Assembly (NCBI RefSeq): GCF_000612845.1
Contig: NZ_CCAT010000085.1
Coordinates: 124,001 to 188,000, forward strand
Reading direction: 5' to 3'
DNA: 64,000 bases
Source of the DNA: Clostridium ihumii AP5
GTDB taxonomy: Bacteria; Bacillota; Clostridia; Clostridiales; Clostridiaceae
The translations under genes were made by a program, and so were the position numbers. Positions 16,288 to 26,377 of this stretch are shown here, one piece after another. The notes below the pieces were generated by a model. It did no database searches. It saw only the letters and a program-made list of their open reading frames with translations, and had not been told where the DNA came from. The number at the start of each line of letters is the position of its first letter. The first letter of the stretch is position 1.

Positions 16288-16584
16288 CTATTTTTCACTT
16301 GTATAGTCTATTGCTTTTGAAGATTCTAACATAGGTTTTAAGTTTGCTAGTATTTCATTAACATGGTATGGATGAACTTGATATGCATTCATATCATCTA
16401 ATGAGTCAAATCTTGTTATTAATGCAATATCATATGAACGTTCTGTATGTAGTTCATCTGCTCCAACTTCTAAACCTCTTAAATATTCAATTTTTCCATT
16501 CATAGATAAAAGTAAATTTTTAGCTTTATCTAAGTTTTCTTTTGAGTTATCTTTTAATTTAAAAAGCACAATATGTGTAAACAT
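16288..16584 (-). CDS. Dabb-family (stress-response alpha/beta barrel) protein
   Basis: 98 residues beginning MFTHIVLFKLKD, with the central SYDIALITRFDSLDDMNAYQVHPYHVNEI. This is the dimeric ferredoxin-like Dabb fold; the H-P-x-H segment near residue 73 is conserved. Members range from plant stress proteins to bacterial aromatic-degradation accessories; no specific job can be given. It is 33 bases after the ytoI-like gene and may share its transcript. Confidence 0.85.
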   Translation of the reverse strand: MFTHIVLFKLKDNSKENLDKAKNLLLSMNGKIEYLRGLEVGADELHTERSYDIALITRFDSLDDMNAYQVHPYHVNEILANLKPMLESSKAIDYTSEK

Positions 16585-16617
16585 TATTATTACTCCTTCC
16601 CAATTAAATTATAAACA

Positions 16618-17925
16618 TTATTTTTTTAACATTTTAGCAGACATCATAGCCTTTCCTATAAGTTGTTTTTGTTTGTTATATACAGCTATTTCAACTTTAG
16701 AATAATATCTACCTAAATCTAAAACTTCTGCATAGATGTCTATTATACGTCCCATTTGAACTGGTTTCATAAAATAGGATGAAAAGCTATCTATCGCTAT
16801 ATTAGTATTGCTATTTTTTTGTCTTAATGCCATAGTTCCCATTGTAGTAAGCATCATATTTAATGAACTCCAAGATGCTGTTCCTATAGAATCTAACATT
16901 TCAGCATTAATTTCACCCCAAAAATGCATTATATTTTTATCTAATTCAAATTCAAAATTTTTCATTATTAAATCATCAAAAGTTTCACCAACATGTGGCT
17001 GCCTAAGTGCTAATTGCATTGCTTTTATAACATCTTCTCTTGATATCACACCAACTAATTTATTTTTATTTACTACGGGACATAGCTTTATACCTTCCCA
17101 TGCCATAATATGTGCTGCATATGCAAGAGTAGTTGATGGTGTCACTACTATTGGTTTTTTTACCATAACATTCTCTATTAGTTCTTCATCATCACACCCA
17201 TTTGGTATATCACTAATAGTTACTATTCCAACAACCTTAGCACTGGAATCTATAACTGGATATCTTTCATGCCCAGTCTCCTTTGTTAAGCTTTTTAATG
17301 ATTTTATAGTATCTTTTACACTTAAACAAGCAGGGCTCTTTTCCATTATGTCTTCAACTAAAATAATATCTTTTTTTATATTACTCTCAAATAATGCTCT
17401 ATTTATCATACTTGCTACTGTAAAAGTATCATATGTTGAAGATATTAATGGTAATTTTTTCTCATCTGCTAATTCTTTAATTTCATCACTACAATCAAAT
17501 CCCCCAGTTACAAGCACTGCACATTGTTTTTGCAGTGCCAATCTCTGAGCTTCTTCTCTATTTCCAACAATAAATAAGCAATTTGCATCAATATACTTGT
17601 GTATACTATCTACTTTCATAGCACCTATTACAAATCTATCAAGAACCTTATCTACGCCTTCTTCTCCACCTAGAATAGTACCTTCAACAATATTTGTAAC
17701 ATCTTTGAATGTAAGCTTATCTATATTCTTTTTCTCTAATTTCTCTACTCTGACTGTTCCTACCCTCGGTACAGTATTAACTATACCAATAGATTCACAC
17801 TCTTTTATGGCTCTGTATGCAGTTCCCTCACTAACTCCTAAGTCACTGCTAATTCCCCTTACTGAAATCTTTGTTCCTATTTCTAAGGATAATATGTATT
17901 TTATAATTTCCTCATGCTTAGACAT
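16618..17925 (-). CDS. ytoI: HTH-DRTGG-CBS-hotdog regulatory protein (YtoI-like)
   Basis: 435 residues in four modules: a helix-turn-helix (about 1-60, IRGISSDLGVSEGTAYRAIKEC), a DRTGG domain (about 75-185), a pair of CBS domains (about 190-310; HERYPVIDSSAKVVGIVTISDI and LCPVVNKNKLVGVISREDV) and a C-terminal hot-dog thioesterase-like fold (about 320-435). This matches Bacillus YtoI, which joins an adenine-nucleotide- or c-di-AMP-type sensor to a DNA-binding head and an acyl-CoA-like pocket; its target is unknown. Start is 3 bases after the whiA stop, so it is translationally linked to whiA. Confidence 0.82.
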   Translation of the reverse strand: MSKHEEIIKYILSLEIGTKISVRGISSDLGVSEGTAYRAIKECESIGIVNTVPRVGTVRVEKLEKKNIDKLTFKDVTNIVEGTILGGEEGVDKVLDRFVIGAMKVDSIHKYIDANCLFIVGNREEAQRLALQKQCAVLVTGGFDCSDEIKELADEKKLPLISSTYDTFTVASMINRALFESNIKKDIILVEDIMEKSPACLSVKDTIKSLKSLTKETGHERYPVIDSSAKVVGIVTISDIPNGCDDEELIENVMVKKPIVVTPSTTLAYAAHIMAWEGIKLCPVVNKNKLVGVISREDVIKAMQLALRQPHVGETFDDLIMKNFEFELDKNIMHFWGEINAEMLDSIGTASWSSLNMMLTTMGTMALRQKNSNTNIAIDSFSSYFMKPVQMGRIIDIYAEVLDLGRYYSKVEIAVYNKQKQLIGKAMMSAKMLKK

Positions 17926-17928
17926 TTG

Positions 17929-18879
17929 CTACCATTCTTCCTTCCTAAGTTCTGCAGCTATTTTTTCAATCCTTCTAAGTCTATGATTTATTCCTGATTT
18001 TCCAACTGGTGGATTTAACATAGCGCCTAATTCTTTCAACGACTCATCAGGATATTCCAATCTTAATTCTGCTATTTCTCTTAAGTTTTTAGCTAATCTA
18101 TCTAATCCTATTTCTTTTTGAATTAATTTTATACTCTCTATTTGTCTTACTGCTGCATTTACTGTCTTACTTAAGTTAGCTGTTTCACAGTTAACTAATC
18201 TATTTACATTGTTTCTCATTTCTTTCATTATTCTTATATTTTCTAATTCTAAAAGAGAACTATGTGCACCTATTATGTTTAATAAATCCACTATTTGTTC
18301 CCCTTCTTTAAGATATATAACATAACTACTTTTTCTCTGAATTACTTTTGAAGATAGATTATATTCATTTATTAGATTGCTTAATTCATTAGCATATTCT
18401 AAATTATGCGTTACAAATTCTAAGTGGTAAGACTTTTCTGGATTATTTATGCTGCCCCCACCTAAAAATGCTCCTCTTATATATGCACGTTTAGCCTCTT
18501 CTTCTTCAACCAACTTTTTAGGTATTGTATAATTTAAATTTAAAAAATCTTCTTCTGTTAAAATTCCAACTTCTAATAATAGTTCTTTTACATTTGAATC
18601 CTCTGTAATTGCCACAACATAAACATTATTCTTCTTTAATGAATTACTTCTTTTAACAATTACTTGAGTATGAATATTGAAATGTTCTTTTAATAATTTA
18701 AATATTAATCTAGCTATTGCAGGATTTTCAGTAACTATTTTAAAGTTCAAGCTCATCTTAGATCCAATTCCAAGTGTTCCACTTGCCCTCATTATACCTG
18801 AAAGTTCTGCAATAGCCTCTTCCTTATTCAATTCTGAATGTCTACATACTTCGTTTTTTACTTTTAGTGAAAATGACAT
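17929..18879 (-). CDS. whiA: WhiA, DNA-binding protein of division/sporulation
   Basis: 316 residues. An N-terminal LAGLIDADG-homing-endonuclease-like fold without its catalytic residues (AYIRGAFLGGGSINNPEKSYHLEF) is joined to a C-terminal helix-turn-helix (LKELGAMLNPPVGKSGINHRLRRIEKIA, about 275-305). WhiA supports cell division and chromosome segregation in Firmicutes and sporulation in Streptomyces. Lies 3 bases after yvcK in the conserved rapZ-yvcK-whiA order. Confidence 0.97.
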   Translation of the reverse strand: MSFSLKVKNEVCRHSELNKEEAIAELSGIMRASGTLGIGSKMSLNFKIVTENPAIARLIFKLLKEHFNIHTQVIVKRSNSLKKNNVYVVAITEDSNVKELLLEVGILTEEDFLNLNYTIPKKLVEEEEAKRAYIRGAFLGGGSINNPEKSYHLEFVTHNLEYANELSNLINEYNLSSKVIQRKSSYVIYLKEGEQIVDLLNIIGAHSSLLELENIRIMKEMRNNVNRLVNCETANLSKTVNAAVRQIESIKLIQKEIGLDRLAKNLREIAELRLEYPDESLKELGAMLNPPVGKSGINHRLRRIEKIAAELRKEEW

Positions 18880-18882
18880 ACT

Positions 18883-20226
18883 TTATCCTTTCTCTCTATT
18901 CTTTTTTAATTCTTTTAACATATGCGGAAGATAAAACATCTCCATTACTTTTTTATCTTCATTAAATAAACTCTTTTTTAGTACTGTTTCTAATATAACT
19001 TCAGCTAATTTTTCTTCATCATGCTTTACATAACCTTCTTCATTTAATTTTATAAATTTTCCCTTTATATAATGCAATTTCAATTTTTTATTTCTTTTTT
19101 TATCTAATTTAACTAAGCTATATTGATTATTTACACACATCTTTTTTTCTTCTTCATCTAAATCTGAATCATTAACTATCACATAATCCATAAGTTTATC
19201 TGATGAATGTTTTTGTATCGCCTTAATGTGATCTTCTACGGAATAATTATCACTTTCACCCTCTTGGGTTAAAATATTGGATACATAAATCTTTACTCCA
19301 TTACTTGATTCTATAGCTTCTCTAATTCCATTTACCAAAAGATTAGGTATTACACTTGTATATAAACTTCCTGGCCCTAGAATAATAGCATGTGCATCTA
19401 AAATTGCTTCTATTGCATCATCAATAGCTCTTGCTTCTTTAGGCTCTATATATACACGTTCTATTGATGTCTTATCTTTTATACATTCCTTTGGTATATT
19501 AGATTCACCTTTTACAATTTTATTATTTTTAAGTTTTGCACATAGGTTTATATTATCTAATGTAACTGGTATTACTCTGCCTTGAACAGCTAAAACTGAG
19601 CATGTTTTTTTAACAGCTTCATTGAAATCTTTAGATATTCCATCCATAGCTGCTAAAAATAAATTCCCAAAATTTTGATTTTCCAAGCTTCCGTCTTTAA
19701 ATCTATATTGAAATAATTCTTCCATAATTGGTTCTGTATAAGCAAGTGCTGTAATGCAGTTTCTTATATCACCAGGTGGTAACATTCCCAAGTCTTTTCT
19801 TAGCATTCCAGAACCACCACCATCATCTGCTACTGTTACTATTGCAGTTATATTGCTAGTATACAATTTAAGACCTGTTAGAAGGTTAGATAAGCCTGTT
19901 CCCCCTCCTATAACTACTATTTTAGGCCCCTTTGCTAAAATGTTCTTCTCATATAGAAATTCAGGAACACTTTTATTAGTGCTGTTTTTCATATTAAAAT
20001 CATTTATTCCAAAAGATATCATCTTTCTTCCATATTTTCTAAGCCCATCATAACAAGCATATAATCCTATTATAATAAAAGCTATATAAACTAATTTTAT
20101 TTTTTCTATTTCAATTAATTGAATAAGTCTTATTAAACTATAAACAATTACTGATACACCAAGAATAATTTCAAATATTAATCTTTTTATTCCTAGTCCC
20201 GGTTTTAACCAGTACTTAAGCTTCAT
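18883..20226 (-). CDS. yvcK: YvcK, gluconeogenesis factor (CofD-like)
   Basis: 447 residues. Two N-terminal membrane helices (about 15-60) are an addition to the soluble Bacillus protein, common in clostridia. The CofD/YvcK domain starts at [19 protein letters not shown] (about 103-121) and carries [22 protein letters not shown], the nucleotide-sugar-binding loop. YvcK binds UDP-GlcNAc and guides carbon flow to cell-wall synthesis. Its ATG overlaps the rapZ stop (ATGA). Confidence 0.95.
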   Translation of the reverse strand: MKLKYWLKPGLGIKRLIFEIILGVSVIVYSLIRLIQLIEIEKIKLVYIAFIIIGLYACYDGLRKYGRKMISFGINDFNMKNSTNKSVPEFLYEKNILAKGPKIVVIGGGTGLSNLLTGLKLYTSNITAIVTVADDGGGSGMLRKDLGMLPPGDIRNCITALAYTEPIMEELFQYRFKDGSLENQNFGNLFLAAMDGISKDFNEAVKKTCSVLAVQGRVIPVTLDNINLCAKLKNNKIVKGESNIPKECIKDKTSIERVYIEPKEARAIDDAIEAILDAHAIILGPGSLYTSVIPNLLVNGIREAIESSNGVKIYVSNILTQEGESDNYSVEDHIKAIQKHSSDKLMDYVIVNDSDLDEEEKKMCVNNQYSLVKLDKKRNKKLKLHYIKGKFIKLNEEGYVKHDEEKLAEVILETVLKKSLFNEDKKVMEMFYLPHMLKELKKNREKG

Positions 20227-21107
20227 AGCTTTCCTGCTCCCCTACTTACATCTTCATTTATATCTCTATGATCTATAGTAACAGTATACCCACTTTTTTC
20301 TAAAAGTTCACAAGTTTTATTTGCTATTGCTACCGATCTATGTCTACCACCAGTGCATCCTATAGCTATTATAAGTTGTCTTTTTCCTTCCTTTTTATAG
20401 TTAGGTAATAAAAACTGTAACATATCATTGAGTTTTTCTATAAACTGCTTAGTTTCTTCTTTACTTAACACATAATCTCTAACAGGGCTATCATTACCAG
20501 AGTATGGTTTTAATTCAGTAATATAATAAGGATTTGGTAAAAATCTAACGTCAAAAACCAAATCCGCATCTACTGGTATACCATATTTAAATCCAAATGA
20601 TAGTACATTTACAAGTAACTTTGTCTCTATCTGTCCTTGTTCTCCTAATATATTAATTATTTCTTCATTTAAATCCCTATTGCTAAGCTTTGTTGTATTT
20701 ATTATATAATTTGCTTTTTCTCTTATAGCTTTTAATTTTTTTCTTTCGATAACTATACCATTTATAATTCTTCCATCTGGTGCTAAAGGGTGCTTTCTCC
20801 TAGATTCCTTATATCTTTTTACTATAACCTCATCTGTTGCTTCTAAAAATAGTACTTCATGGTTATATCCATGTTCATTTAATACTGTTAAGCTACCTAT
20901 TAAATCATCAAAGAATTTTCTTCCTCTTATATCAACTACAACTACAATTTTATCTATCTTTCCTTCAGTTTGATAACAAGCTTCTGCAAACTTAGGAATT
21001 AATGTTGGTGGTAAATTATCAACACAAAAGTAACCTAAATCCTCTAAGCTTCTCATTGCTTGTGTTTTTCCTGCCCCTGACATTCCTGTAACTATAACAA
21101 ATCTCAT
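20223..21107 (-). CDS. rapZ: RapZ/YvcJ nucleotide-binding protein
   Basis: 294 residues. Walker A is GMSGAGKTQ (8-16), Walker-B-like region [11 protein letters not shown], and the C-terminal domain has the signature [16 protein letters not shown] (about 244-259). In E. coli RapZ binds the small RNA GlmZ to control glucosamine-6-phosphate synthase; in Firmicutes the paralog YvcJ has GTPase/ATPase activity and relates to competence and envelope. First gene of the rapZ-yvcK-whiA-ytoI operon. Confidence 0.96.
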   Translation of the reverse strand: MRFVIVTGMSGAGKTQAMRSLEDLGYFCVDNLPPTLIPKFAEACYQTEGKIDKIVVVVDIRGRKFFDDLIGSLTVLNEHGYNHEVLFLEATDEVIVKRYKESRRKHPLAPDGRIINGIVIERKKLKAIREKANYIINTTKLSNRDLNEEIINILGEQGQIETKLLVNVLSFGFKYGIPVDADLVFDVRFLPNPYYITELKPYSGNDSPVRDYVLSKEETKQFIEKLNDMLQFLLPNYKKEGKRQLIIAIGCTGGRHRSVAIANKTCELLEKSGYTVTIDHRDINEDVSRGAGKL

Positions 21108-21278
21108 TAGTAAACCACCCTTCTTTTTAAAAATCGTAACTTATATATGGTTACAAATTAATATTAAAAAGTTATTAGTTATATTAACTTGTAAAACAAT
21201 TCTTCTTATATTTTATTTATTTATTATTTAACATATTACATTTAATTATATCATACTTACTTGTACAATTAAAAGAAA

Positions 21279-21315
21279 ATAACCAGTTGATACTTTTACC
21301 ATATCAACTGGTTAT
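21279..21315 (-). terminator. Terminator after hisC
   Basis: ATAACCAGTTGATA pairs with TATCAACTGGTTAT around CTTTTACCA; 4 bases beyond the hisC stop. Confidence 0.85.
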
Positions 21316-21318
21316 ATA

Positions 21319-22410
21319 TTATTTATTTAAAACATCTTTTAATACTTCTATAAATTTAGCATCTTGCTCTTTAGTTCCAATGCTTACTCTTACCCAACCA
21401 GGCATACCTAAATGTGTACCTGCTTTTACTATTATACCTCTTTTTAATAAGTCATTGAATACTCTAACATCATCTGTTTTACAATTAAACATTATAAAGT
21501 TTGTGTTACTTTTTATATATTCTAAGCCTAATTTTTCAAACTCACTATATAAATAATTTCTCCATTCTTCATTGGTATCATGTGCTCTCTTTATAAACTC
21601 ATCATCATCAAGTGCAGCAACAGCAGCTCCTTGAGCAAATAAGTTTACATCAAATGGTCCTATAACTCTATTAAAATATCCACCTAATTCTTTACTAGCA
21701 ATACCATATCCACATCTAAGACCAGCTAAGCCATAAGCTTTTGAGAAGGTTCTTAAAATTATCATGTTGTTATATTTTGGTAATAATTTTAATGAGTCTG
21801 GGAAATTTTTATCACTTACATATTCTATGTAGGCTTCATCCATAACCACTACTACATGTTTTGGAATTCTATTTAATATATTCTCTAACTCTTCCATAGT
21901 AAATATTGTTCCTGTTGGATTGTTAGGATTACATAACCAAATTATTTTTGTTTTATCATTTATTGCATTAACCATAGCTTCTAAATCTAAGCCATGATTT
22001 TTCATAGGTATTTCTACAACTTTTCCACCCATTAATTTAACACAATCACCGTATCTTGAGAATGTAACTTCACCCATTATAGATTCATCACCAGTATTTA
22101 AAAATGTATTGCATATTACCTTTATAAGTGAATCTGATCCTGTACTACAAAAAACTTGATCAAAATGAACATTTCGTTTTTGTGCTATTTTATACTTTAA
22201 TTCATAGTTAGAAGCATCTGGGTACATATTTGCATTATCTACTAAATTGCTTAAAACCTCTTTTACTTTTGGGGAAAATCCTAATGGATTTTCATTAGAT
22301 GCAAGTTTAATAACTGTATTTAACCCATATTCTCTTTTTACTTCATCTATAGGCTTTCCTGCCTTATACTCTTTTAAGTTTAGAATTTCTTCTCTTATTC
22401 CATATGCCAT
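21319..22410 (-). CDS. hisC: Histidinol-phosphate aminotransferase
   Basis: 363 residues, PLP-dependent fold type I. Visible are the substrate loop KLASNENPLGFSPKV, the PLP phosphate region GSDSLIKVI, the aspartate in NPNNPTG...VVVMDEAYIEYV, and the Schiff-base Lys in RTFSKAYGLAGLRCGY (about 225). It converts imidazole-acetol phosphate to histidinol phosphate; some clostridial HisC also act on aromatic amino acids. There are no other his genes in the window, so this orphan copy may be the aromatic type. Two TTAACA-TTT-TGTTAA dyads lie upstream. Confidence 0.87.
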   Translation of the reverse strand: MAYGIREEILNLKEYKAGKPIDEVKREYGLNTVIKLASNENPLGFSPKVKEVLSNLVDNANMYPDASNYELKYKIAQKRNVHFDQVFCSTGSDSLIKVICNTFLNTGDESIMGEVTFSRYGDCVKLMGGKVVEIPMKNHGLDLEAMVNAINDKTKIIWLCNPNNPTGTIFTMEELENILNRIPKHVVVVMDEAYIEYVSDKNFPDSLKLLPKYNNMIILRTFSKAYGLAGLRCGYGIASKELGGYFNRVIGPFDVNLFAQGAAVAALDDDEFIKRAHDTNEEWRNYLYSEFEKLGLEYIKSNTNFIMFNCKTDDVRVFNDLLKRGIIVKAGTHLGMPGWVRVSIGTKEQDAKFIEVLKDVLNK

Positions 22411-22509
22411 AAAACATCCCCCTCTTTTTTTGAAAATTCAGTTTTTATCCCTTATGATTGATTGTACTACAAAAAATAATTTATTTGTTATATTCGACTT
22501 TTTTTGTAA

Positions 22510-22610
22510 AAATATTAACATTTTGTTAATATTTGCTTTAAATTGCTAAATATCAGCACTTTAAATCTATAAAAACTTTCATTTTTATTAGAAAGTTAAC
22601 ATTTTGTTAA
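22510..22610. promoter_or_regulatory. Pair of TTAACA-TTT-TGTTAA dyads upstream of hisC
   Basis: A perfect palindrome of 11-base arms, AAATATTAACA (22510-22520) TTT TGTTAATATTT (22524-22534), and a second with arms TTAACA/TGTTAA (22596-22610), centres 81 bases apart. They lie 100-200 bases upstream of hisC on the minus strand. The arrangement is a reversed version of the Rex box half-sites and does not fit GlnR (TGTTA-N7-TAACA), so the binding protein is unknown. Confidence 0.45.
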
Positions 22611-22631
22611 TTTTTATGAAAAATTACAAAT

Positions 22632-22671
22632 AAAAACGTACAAAATAAAATAAATTATTTTGTACGTTTTT
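22632..22671 (-). terminator. Terminator after murB
   Basis: A 17-base perfect stem AAAAACGTACAAAATAA with TTATTTTGTACGTTTTT, 21 bases past the murB stop. Confidence 0.9.
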
Positions 22672-22691
22672 ATAAAAACTCAATATATATT

Positions 22692-23615
22692 CTAATCTTC
22701 TTTATCTTCACCTATTATTCTAACTTCTGGTAATAATGTAACATCAAATTCTTCTTTTACCTTATCTTGAACTAACTCAATAAGATCTAAAATATCTTTT
22801 GCTGTTGCATTTCCTTTGTTTATTATAAATCCTGAATGTTTTGAAGAAACCTCTGCACCACCAACACGTGTTCCTTTTAAACCTGCATCTTGAATTAACT
22901 TACCTGTGAAGTGTCCTTCTGGTCTTTTAAATGTACTTCCTGCTGATGCATATTCTAATGGTTGCTTTTCATTTCTTTTATTTGTTAAATCATCCATTCT
23001 ATTCTTTATCTTATCTTCACCCAAGTTTTCAAGTTTTAAAGTCACTTCTAAAACTATATACTTATGTTTCATAATAGCACTAGATCTATATTTCAACTCT
23101 AATTGCTCTTTAGATAAGTTTTTTATATTTCCCTCTTTATCTAGTACTAGTGCTGATTCTATAACGTCAGACATTGAACCATCATATGCTCCAGCATTCA
23201 TTGTTGTAGCTCCACCTATGCTACCTGGAATTCCACATGCAAATTCTATTCCTGTTAAAGCATTGCTTAAAGCTACTTTACATGTATCTTTTAATAATGC
23301 ACCACTTTGTACTATTATTCTTTTACCATCAACTTTTATATTATCTAATTTATCAAATTTAATAACAACACCTCTTATGCCGCCATCTTTTACCAACAAA
23401 TTAGATCCATTTCCTAAAATAAAGAAGTGTTCATTATATTTATTACATAGTTTTACTATTTGAATAACTTCATCATAAGTTGTTGGATGGACTAGTATAT
23501 CTGCTGGTCCTCCTACTCTAAAAGTTATATGTTCTTTCATTGGTGAATTTAAATTTATATTCTCTTCTTTTAAAATGAATTTTAGTTCATTTAGTAATTC
23601 TTTATTTTCAATCAT
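22692..23615 (-). CDS. murB: UDP-N-acetylenolpyruvoylglucosamine reductase
   Basis: 307 residues. FAD-binding (VAO/PCMH fold) motif at [14 protein letters not shown] (about 66-79), [19 protein letters not shown] (about 128-146), and the catalytic proton-donor region [16 protein letters not shown] with the active Ser in AGSTFKRP (about 226). Short type II MurB lacking the extra beta-alpha-beta unit. It reduces UDP-GlcNAc-enolpyruvate to UDP-MurNAc in the cytoplasm for peptidoglycan. Good RBS (AAAGAGG). Confidence 0.97.
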   Translation of the reverse strand: MIENKELLNELKFILKEENINLNSPMKEHITFRVGGPADILVHPTTYDEVIQIVKLCNKYNEHFFILGNGSNLLVKDGGIRGVVIKFDKLDNIKVDGKRIIVQSGALLKDTCKVALSNALTGIEFACGIPGSIGGATTMNAGAYDGSMSDVIESALVLDKEGNIKNLSKEQLELKYRSSAIMKHKYIVLEVTLKLENLGEDKIKNRMDDLTNKRNEKQPLEYASAGSTFKRPEGHFTGKLIQDAGLKGTRVGGAEVSSKHSGFIINKGNATAKDILDLIELVQDKVKEEFDVTLLPEVRIIGEDKED

Positions 23616-23688
23616 CTTGTACCTCTTTCACAAATTATTTACACATAATTATAGTATAATTTATCGGCTACTTTGTAATCAATAATTA

Positions 23689-24408
23689 CTATACAATTTT
23701 TCCGTTTTTATGTAAATAATCTGTAAACATATTTTTTTTATAATTCAATACTAATTCTTTTGATATACCAATCTCTTCTATCATCTTTTCTACACACGAA
23801 AACTCCCCTATAGAAAAACATATGTGTGCATCACTACCAAAAATACATTTTACTTCATATTTTTTACATAGTTCAGCTATCTTATAACAATTAGGCTCAC
23901 TTCCTTTTCTTGATGTAACAAATGAACTATTGTTAAGCTCTATAATCTTATCTTCTTCTTTAGCCTTTTTTACTACTTTTTCTATATCTATTGGAAATTT
24001 TGGATTTCCTAAATGACCTAATATAAATACATTTTTATTTTCCATTGCCTTCATTACAGCGTTGGTATTTTGTTCAATTGTTCCTGGTTTTATACAAACT
24101 TCATGTAAACTAGCAATCATATAATCTAATCTATTTGCAATGTTCTCTGGAACATCAATATTTCCTTCATAATCAATAATATTGGCCTCACAACCTCTTA
24201 GTATTTTTACACCATATAGCATTCTAGGAACAGCATCCAAATTAGCGAAATATGATAAATCAGCAGTTCCTGGCATTGTTGGTGCATGGTCTGCTACCCC
24301 TAAAACTTTAATACCTTTATTAGATGCTTCTTTAATGTTTTCTAATAATGTGCTGTATGCATGACCACTAAATGTAGTGTGAGTATGTACATCTACTATT
24401 GCTTTCAT
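23689..24408 (-). CDS. PHP-domain phosphatase (YcdX-like)
   Basis: 239 residues beginning MKAIVDVHTHTTFSGHAYST with the HTH metal ligands, then GVADHAPTMPG, ASLHE (His near 113), LGHLGNP and a C-terminal GSDAH, together the full metal-binding set of the PHP superfamily. Members of this subgroup (E. coli YcdX) are trinuclear-zinc phosphatases. Substrate unknown. Lies between uvrC and murB. Confidence 0.9.
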   Translation of the reverse strand: MKAIVDVHTHTTFSGHAYSTLLENIKEASNKGIKVLGVADHAPTMPGTADLSYFANLDAVPRMLYGVKILRGCEANIIDYEGNIDVPENIANRLDYMIASLHEVCIKPGTIEQNTNAVMKAMENKNVFILGHLGNPKFPIDIEKVVKKAKEEDKIIELNNSSFVTSRKGSEPNCYKIAELCKKYEVKCIFGSDAHICFSIGEFSCVEKMIEEIGISKELVLNYKKNMFTDYLHKNGKIV

Positions 24409-24481
24409 TATTTACCCCTCCCATCATATAAATAAGATATATTTTAATTATTTACATAATTTATAAATTTACTCTAAATTT

Positions 24482-26335
24482 TTATAAATTTTTTCGAAGA
24501 CTTTCCACCGATTTTTTATCCATCGATGGTAGTTCCAATAATTCTTCATCTGTTGCTTTTTTTATATTTTCAACACTTATAAACTTTTGTATAAGTTCTT
24601 TTCTTCTTTTTGGTCCAATATTAGGTATATCCTCTAATACAGAGTGCAGTGTATTCTTATTTCTTAAACTTCTATGATACGATATAGCAAATCTGTGAAC
24701 TTCATCTTGTACTCTAGTTATGAAATTTATAACTTTAGAATTTGAATTTATATAGATTTCTTCATTTTCATATATTAATCCTCTAGTCCTATGTTTATCA
24801 TCTTTAACCATCCCACAAACTGGAATATTAATATTAAGTTCTCTTAAAACTTCAATTGCTATATTTACTTGACCCTTTCCACCATCCATCATAATTAAAT
24901 CAGGAAATATAGAAAATTTTCCAGATGAATATTTAATTTCACCAGTTTGAATTTTTTTTATCTCATCTAGTCCATGTTGAAACCTTCTTGTTAATATTTC
25001 CCTCATTGAATCATAATCATTAGGCCCTTCTACTGTTTTTATTTTAAATCTTCTATAGTCGCTATTTTTAGGTTTTCCATCTTGGAATACTACCATAGTT
25101 CCTACTGAATCAACACCCATTATATTGGATATATCGTATGCTTCTATTCTCTTAGGCACATCATTAAGTTCTAATATTCCTTGAATATCTTTTAAAATAT
25201 TATCTTGAAGTTCCTTATCAGTCTTATCTTTAATCTTAAATATTTCTAAAGCATGATTTGCATTTTTATCTACCATATCCAATATTCTTTTTTTCTCACC
25301 TTTAATGGGAATTTTTATTTCTACTTTATGCTCTTTTTTTATAGATAAATATTCCTCTAATATTTGTTTATCTTCTATAAAAGTTGTATATATTTGTTTA
25401 GGTATGAATGCAGTTCCTCCATAGAAATTTTTAATAAATTCATATATAAGTTTTTCTTTTGATTCATATCCAGTGTCATTTAATATAAAATGTTCCCTAC
25501 CAACAATTCTTCCATCTCTTACGAAGAATATTTGTATACAACTATCAAACTCATCTTGAGCTATAGATATAAAATCTTCATTTTCAAAGTTTGAACTTAT
25601 TATTTTTTGCTTTTCATTTATCTTTTCTATGGCTATTAGCTTATCTCTTAAGCTTGCTGCTTTTTCAAAATCTAATTCTTCTGACGCTTTTTCCATGTCT
25701 ACTTTTAAATTATTAATTATTTTTCTATCTTTTCCACTCAGTACATCTATTACATCATCTACTATAATTTTATAATCTTCTCTATTTATTAATTTATCAC
25801 ATGGTGCTTTGCATAGGTTAATATAATAATTTAAACAAGGTCTAGTATTTTTTCCATCTGTAGTTATATTCTTTTTACAAGTTCTTAGAGGAAATGTCTT
25901 TTTTATTAAATCATAAGTTTCATAAACTGCGGATATATCTGTATATGGTCCAAAATATTTTGCTCCATCATCTTTCTTTTCTCTTGTAACAAAAACTTTA
26001 GGAAATTCTTCATTAATTGTAATTTTTATTAAAGGGTAGCTTTTATCATCCTTTAACAAAATGTTATATTGTGGACTATATTTTTTTATTAAATTACATT
26101 CTAAAATTAAAGCTTCTATCTCTGAGTCTGTTACTATATACTCAAATTCAGCTATATTTTTAACCATTGCTTTAACTTTTTCTGTATGGTTTTTAGACTT
26201 TTGAAAATATTGTCTGACCCTATTCTTTAAATTTTTCGCTTTACCTACATAAATTACTTCTCCTAATGTGTTTTTCATGAGATAAACACCAGGATTATCT
26301 GGTAAATTCTTTAAATGAAATTCAAAATCAAACAT
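24482..26335 (-). CDS. uvrC: Excinuclease ABC subunit C
   Basis: 617 residues. N-terminal GIY-YIG nuclease (NPGVYLMKN...EVIYVGKAKNLKNRVRQYF, about 13-45), four-Cys region (about 150-175), UVR domain contacting UvrB (NNLKVDMEKASEELDFEKAASLRDKL, about 205-235), RNase H-like second nuclease (EAYDISNIMGVDSVGTMVVF, about 380) and C-terminal helix-hairpin-helix (PNIGPKRRKELIQKF, SMDKKSVESLRKNL). It cuts both sides of damaged DNA. Its partners uvrA and uvrB are in this window 5-10 kb away. Confidence 0.98.
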   Translation of the reverse strand: MFDFEFHLKNLPDNPGVYLMKNTLGEVIYVGKAKNLKNRVRQYFQKSKNHTEKVKAMVKNIAEFEYIVTDSEIEALILECNLIKKYSPQYNILLKDDKSYPLIKITINEEFPKVFVTREKKDDGAKYFGPYTDISAVYETYDLIKKTFPLRTCKKNITTDGKNTRPCLNYYINLCKAPCDKLINREDYKIIVDDVIDVLSGKDRKIINNLKVDMEKASEELDFEKAASLRDKLIAIEKINEKQKIISSNFENEDFISIAQDEFDSCIQIFFVRDGRIVGREHFILNDTGYESKEKLIYEFIKNFYGGTAFIPKQIYTTFIEDKQILEEYLSIKKEHKVEIKIPIKGEKKRILDMVDKNANHALEIFKIKDKTDKELQDNILKDIQGILELNDVPKRIEAYDISNIMGVDSVGTMVVFQDGKPKNSDYRRFKIKTVEGPNDYDSMREILTRRFQHGLDEIKKIQTGEIKYSSGKFSIFPDLIMMDGGKGQVNIAIEVLRELNINIPVCGMVKDDKHRTRGLIYENEEIYINSNSKVINFITRVQDEVHRFAISYHRSLRNKNTLHSVLEDIPNIGPKRRKELIQKFISVENIKKATDEELLELPSMDKKSVESLRKNL

Positions 26336-26377
26336 ATTTACACCTCTCTTAGATATTTATATTATCTAAACTATATT

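Noticed and set aside
16808-17548. A 246-codon open frame on the plus strand
   Set aside because: It lies entirely opposite the YtoI-like gene, has no RBS and a composition typical of antisense shadows of AT-rich clostridial genes.
22510-22534. Rex or GlnR operator
   Set aside because: The half-sites are in the opposite order or spacing from the Rex (TTGTTAA-N4-TTAACAA) and GlnR (TGTTA-N7-TAACA) consensus.
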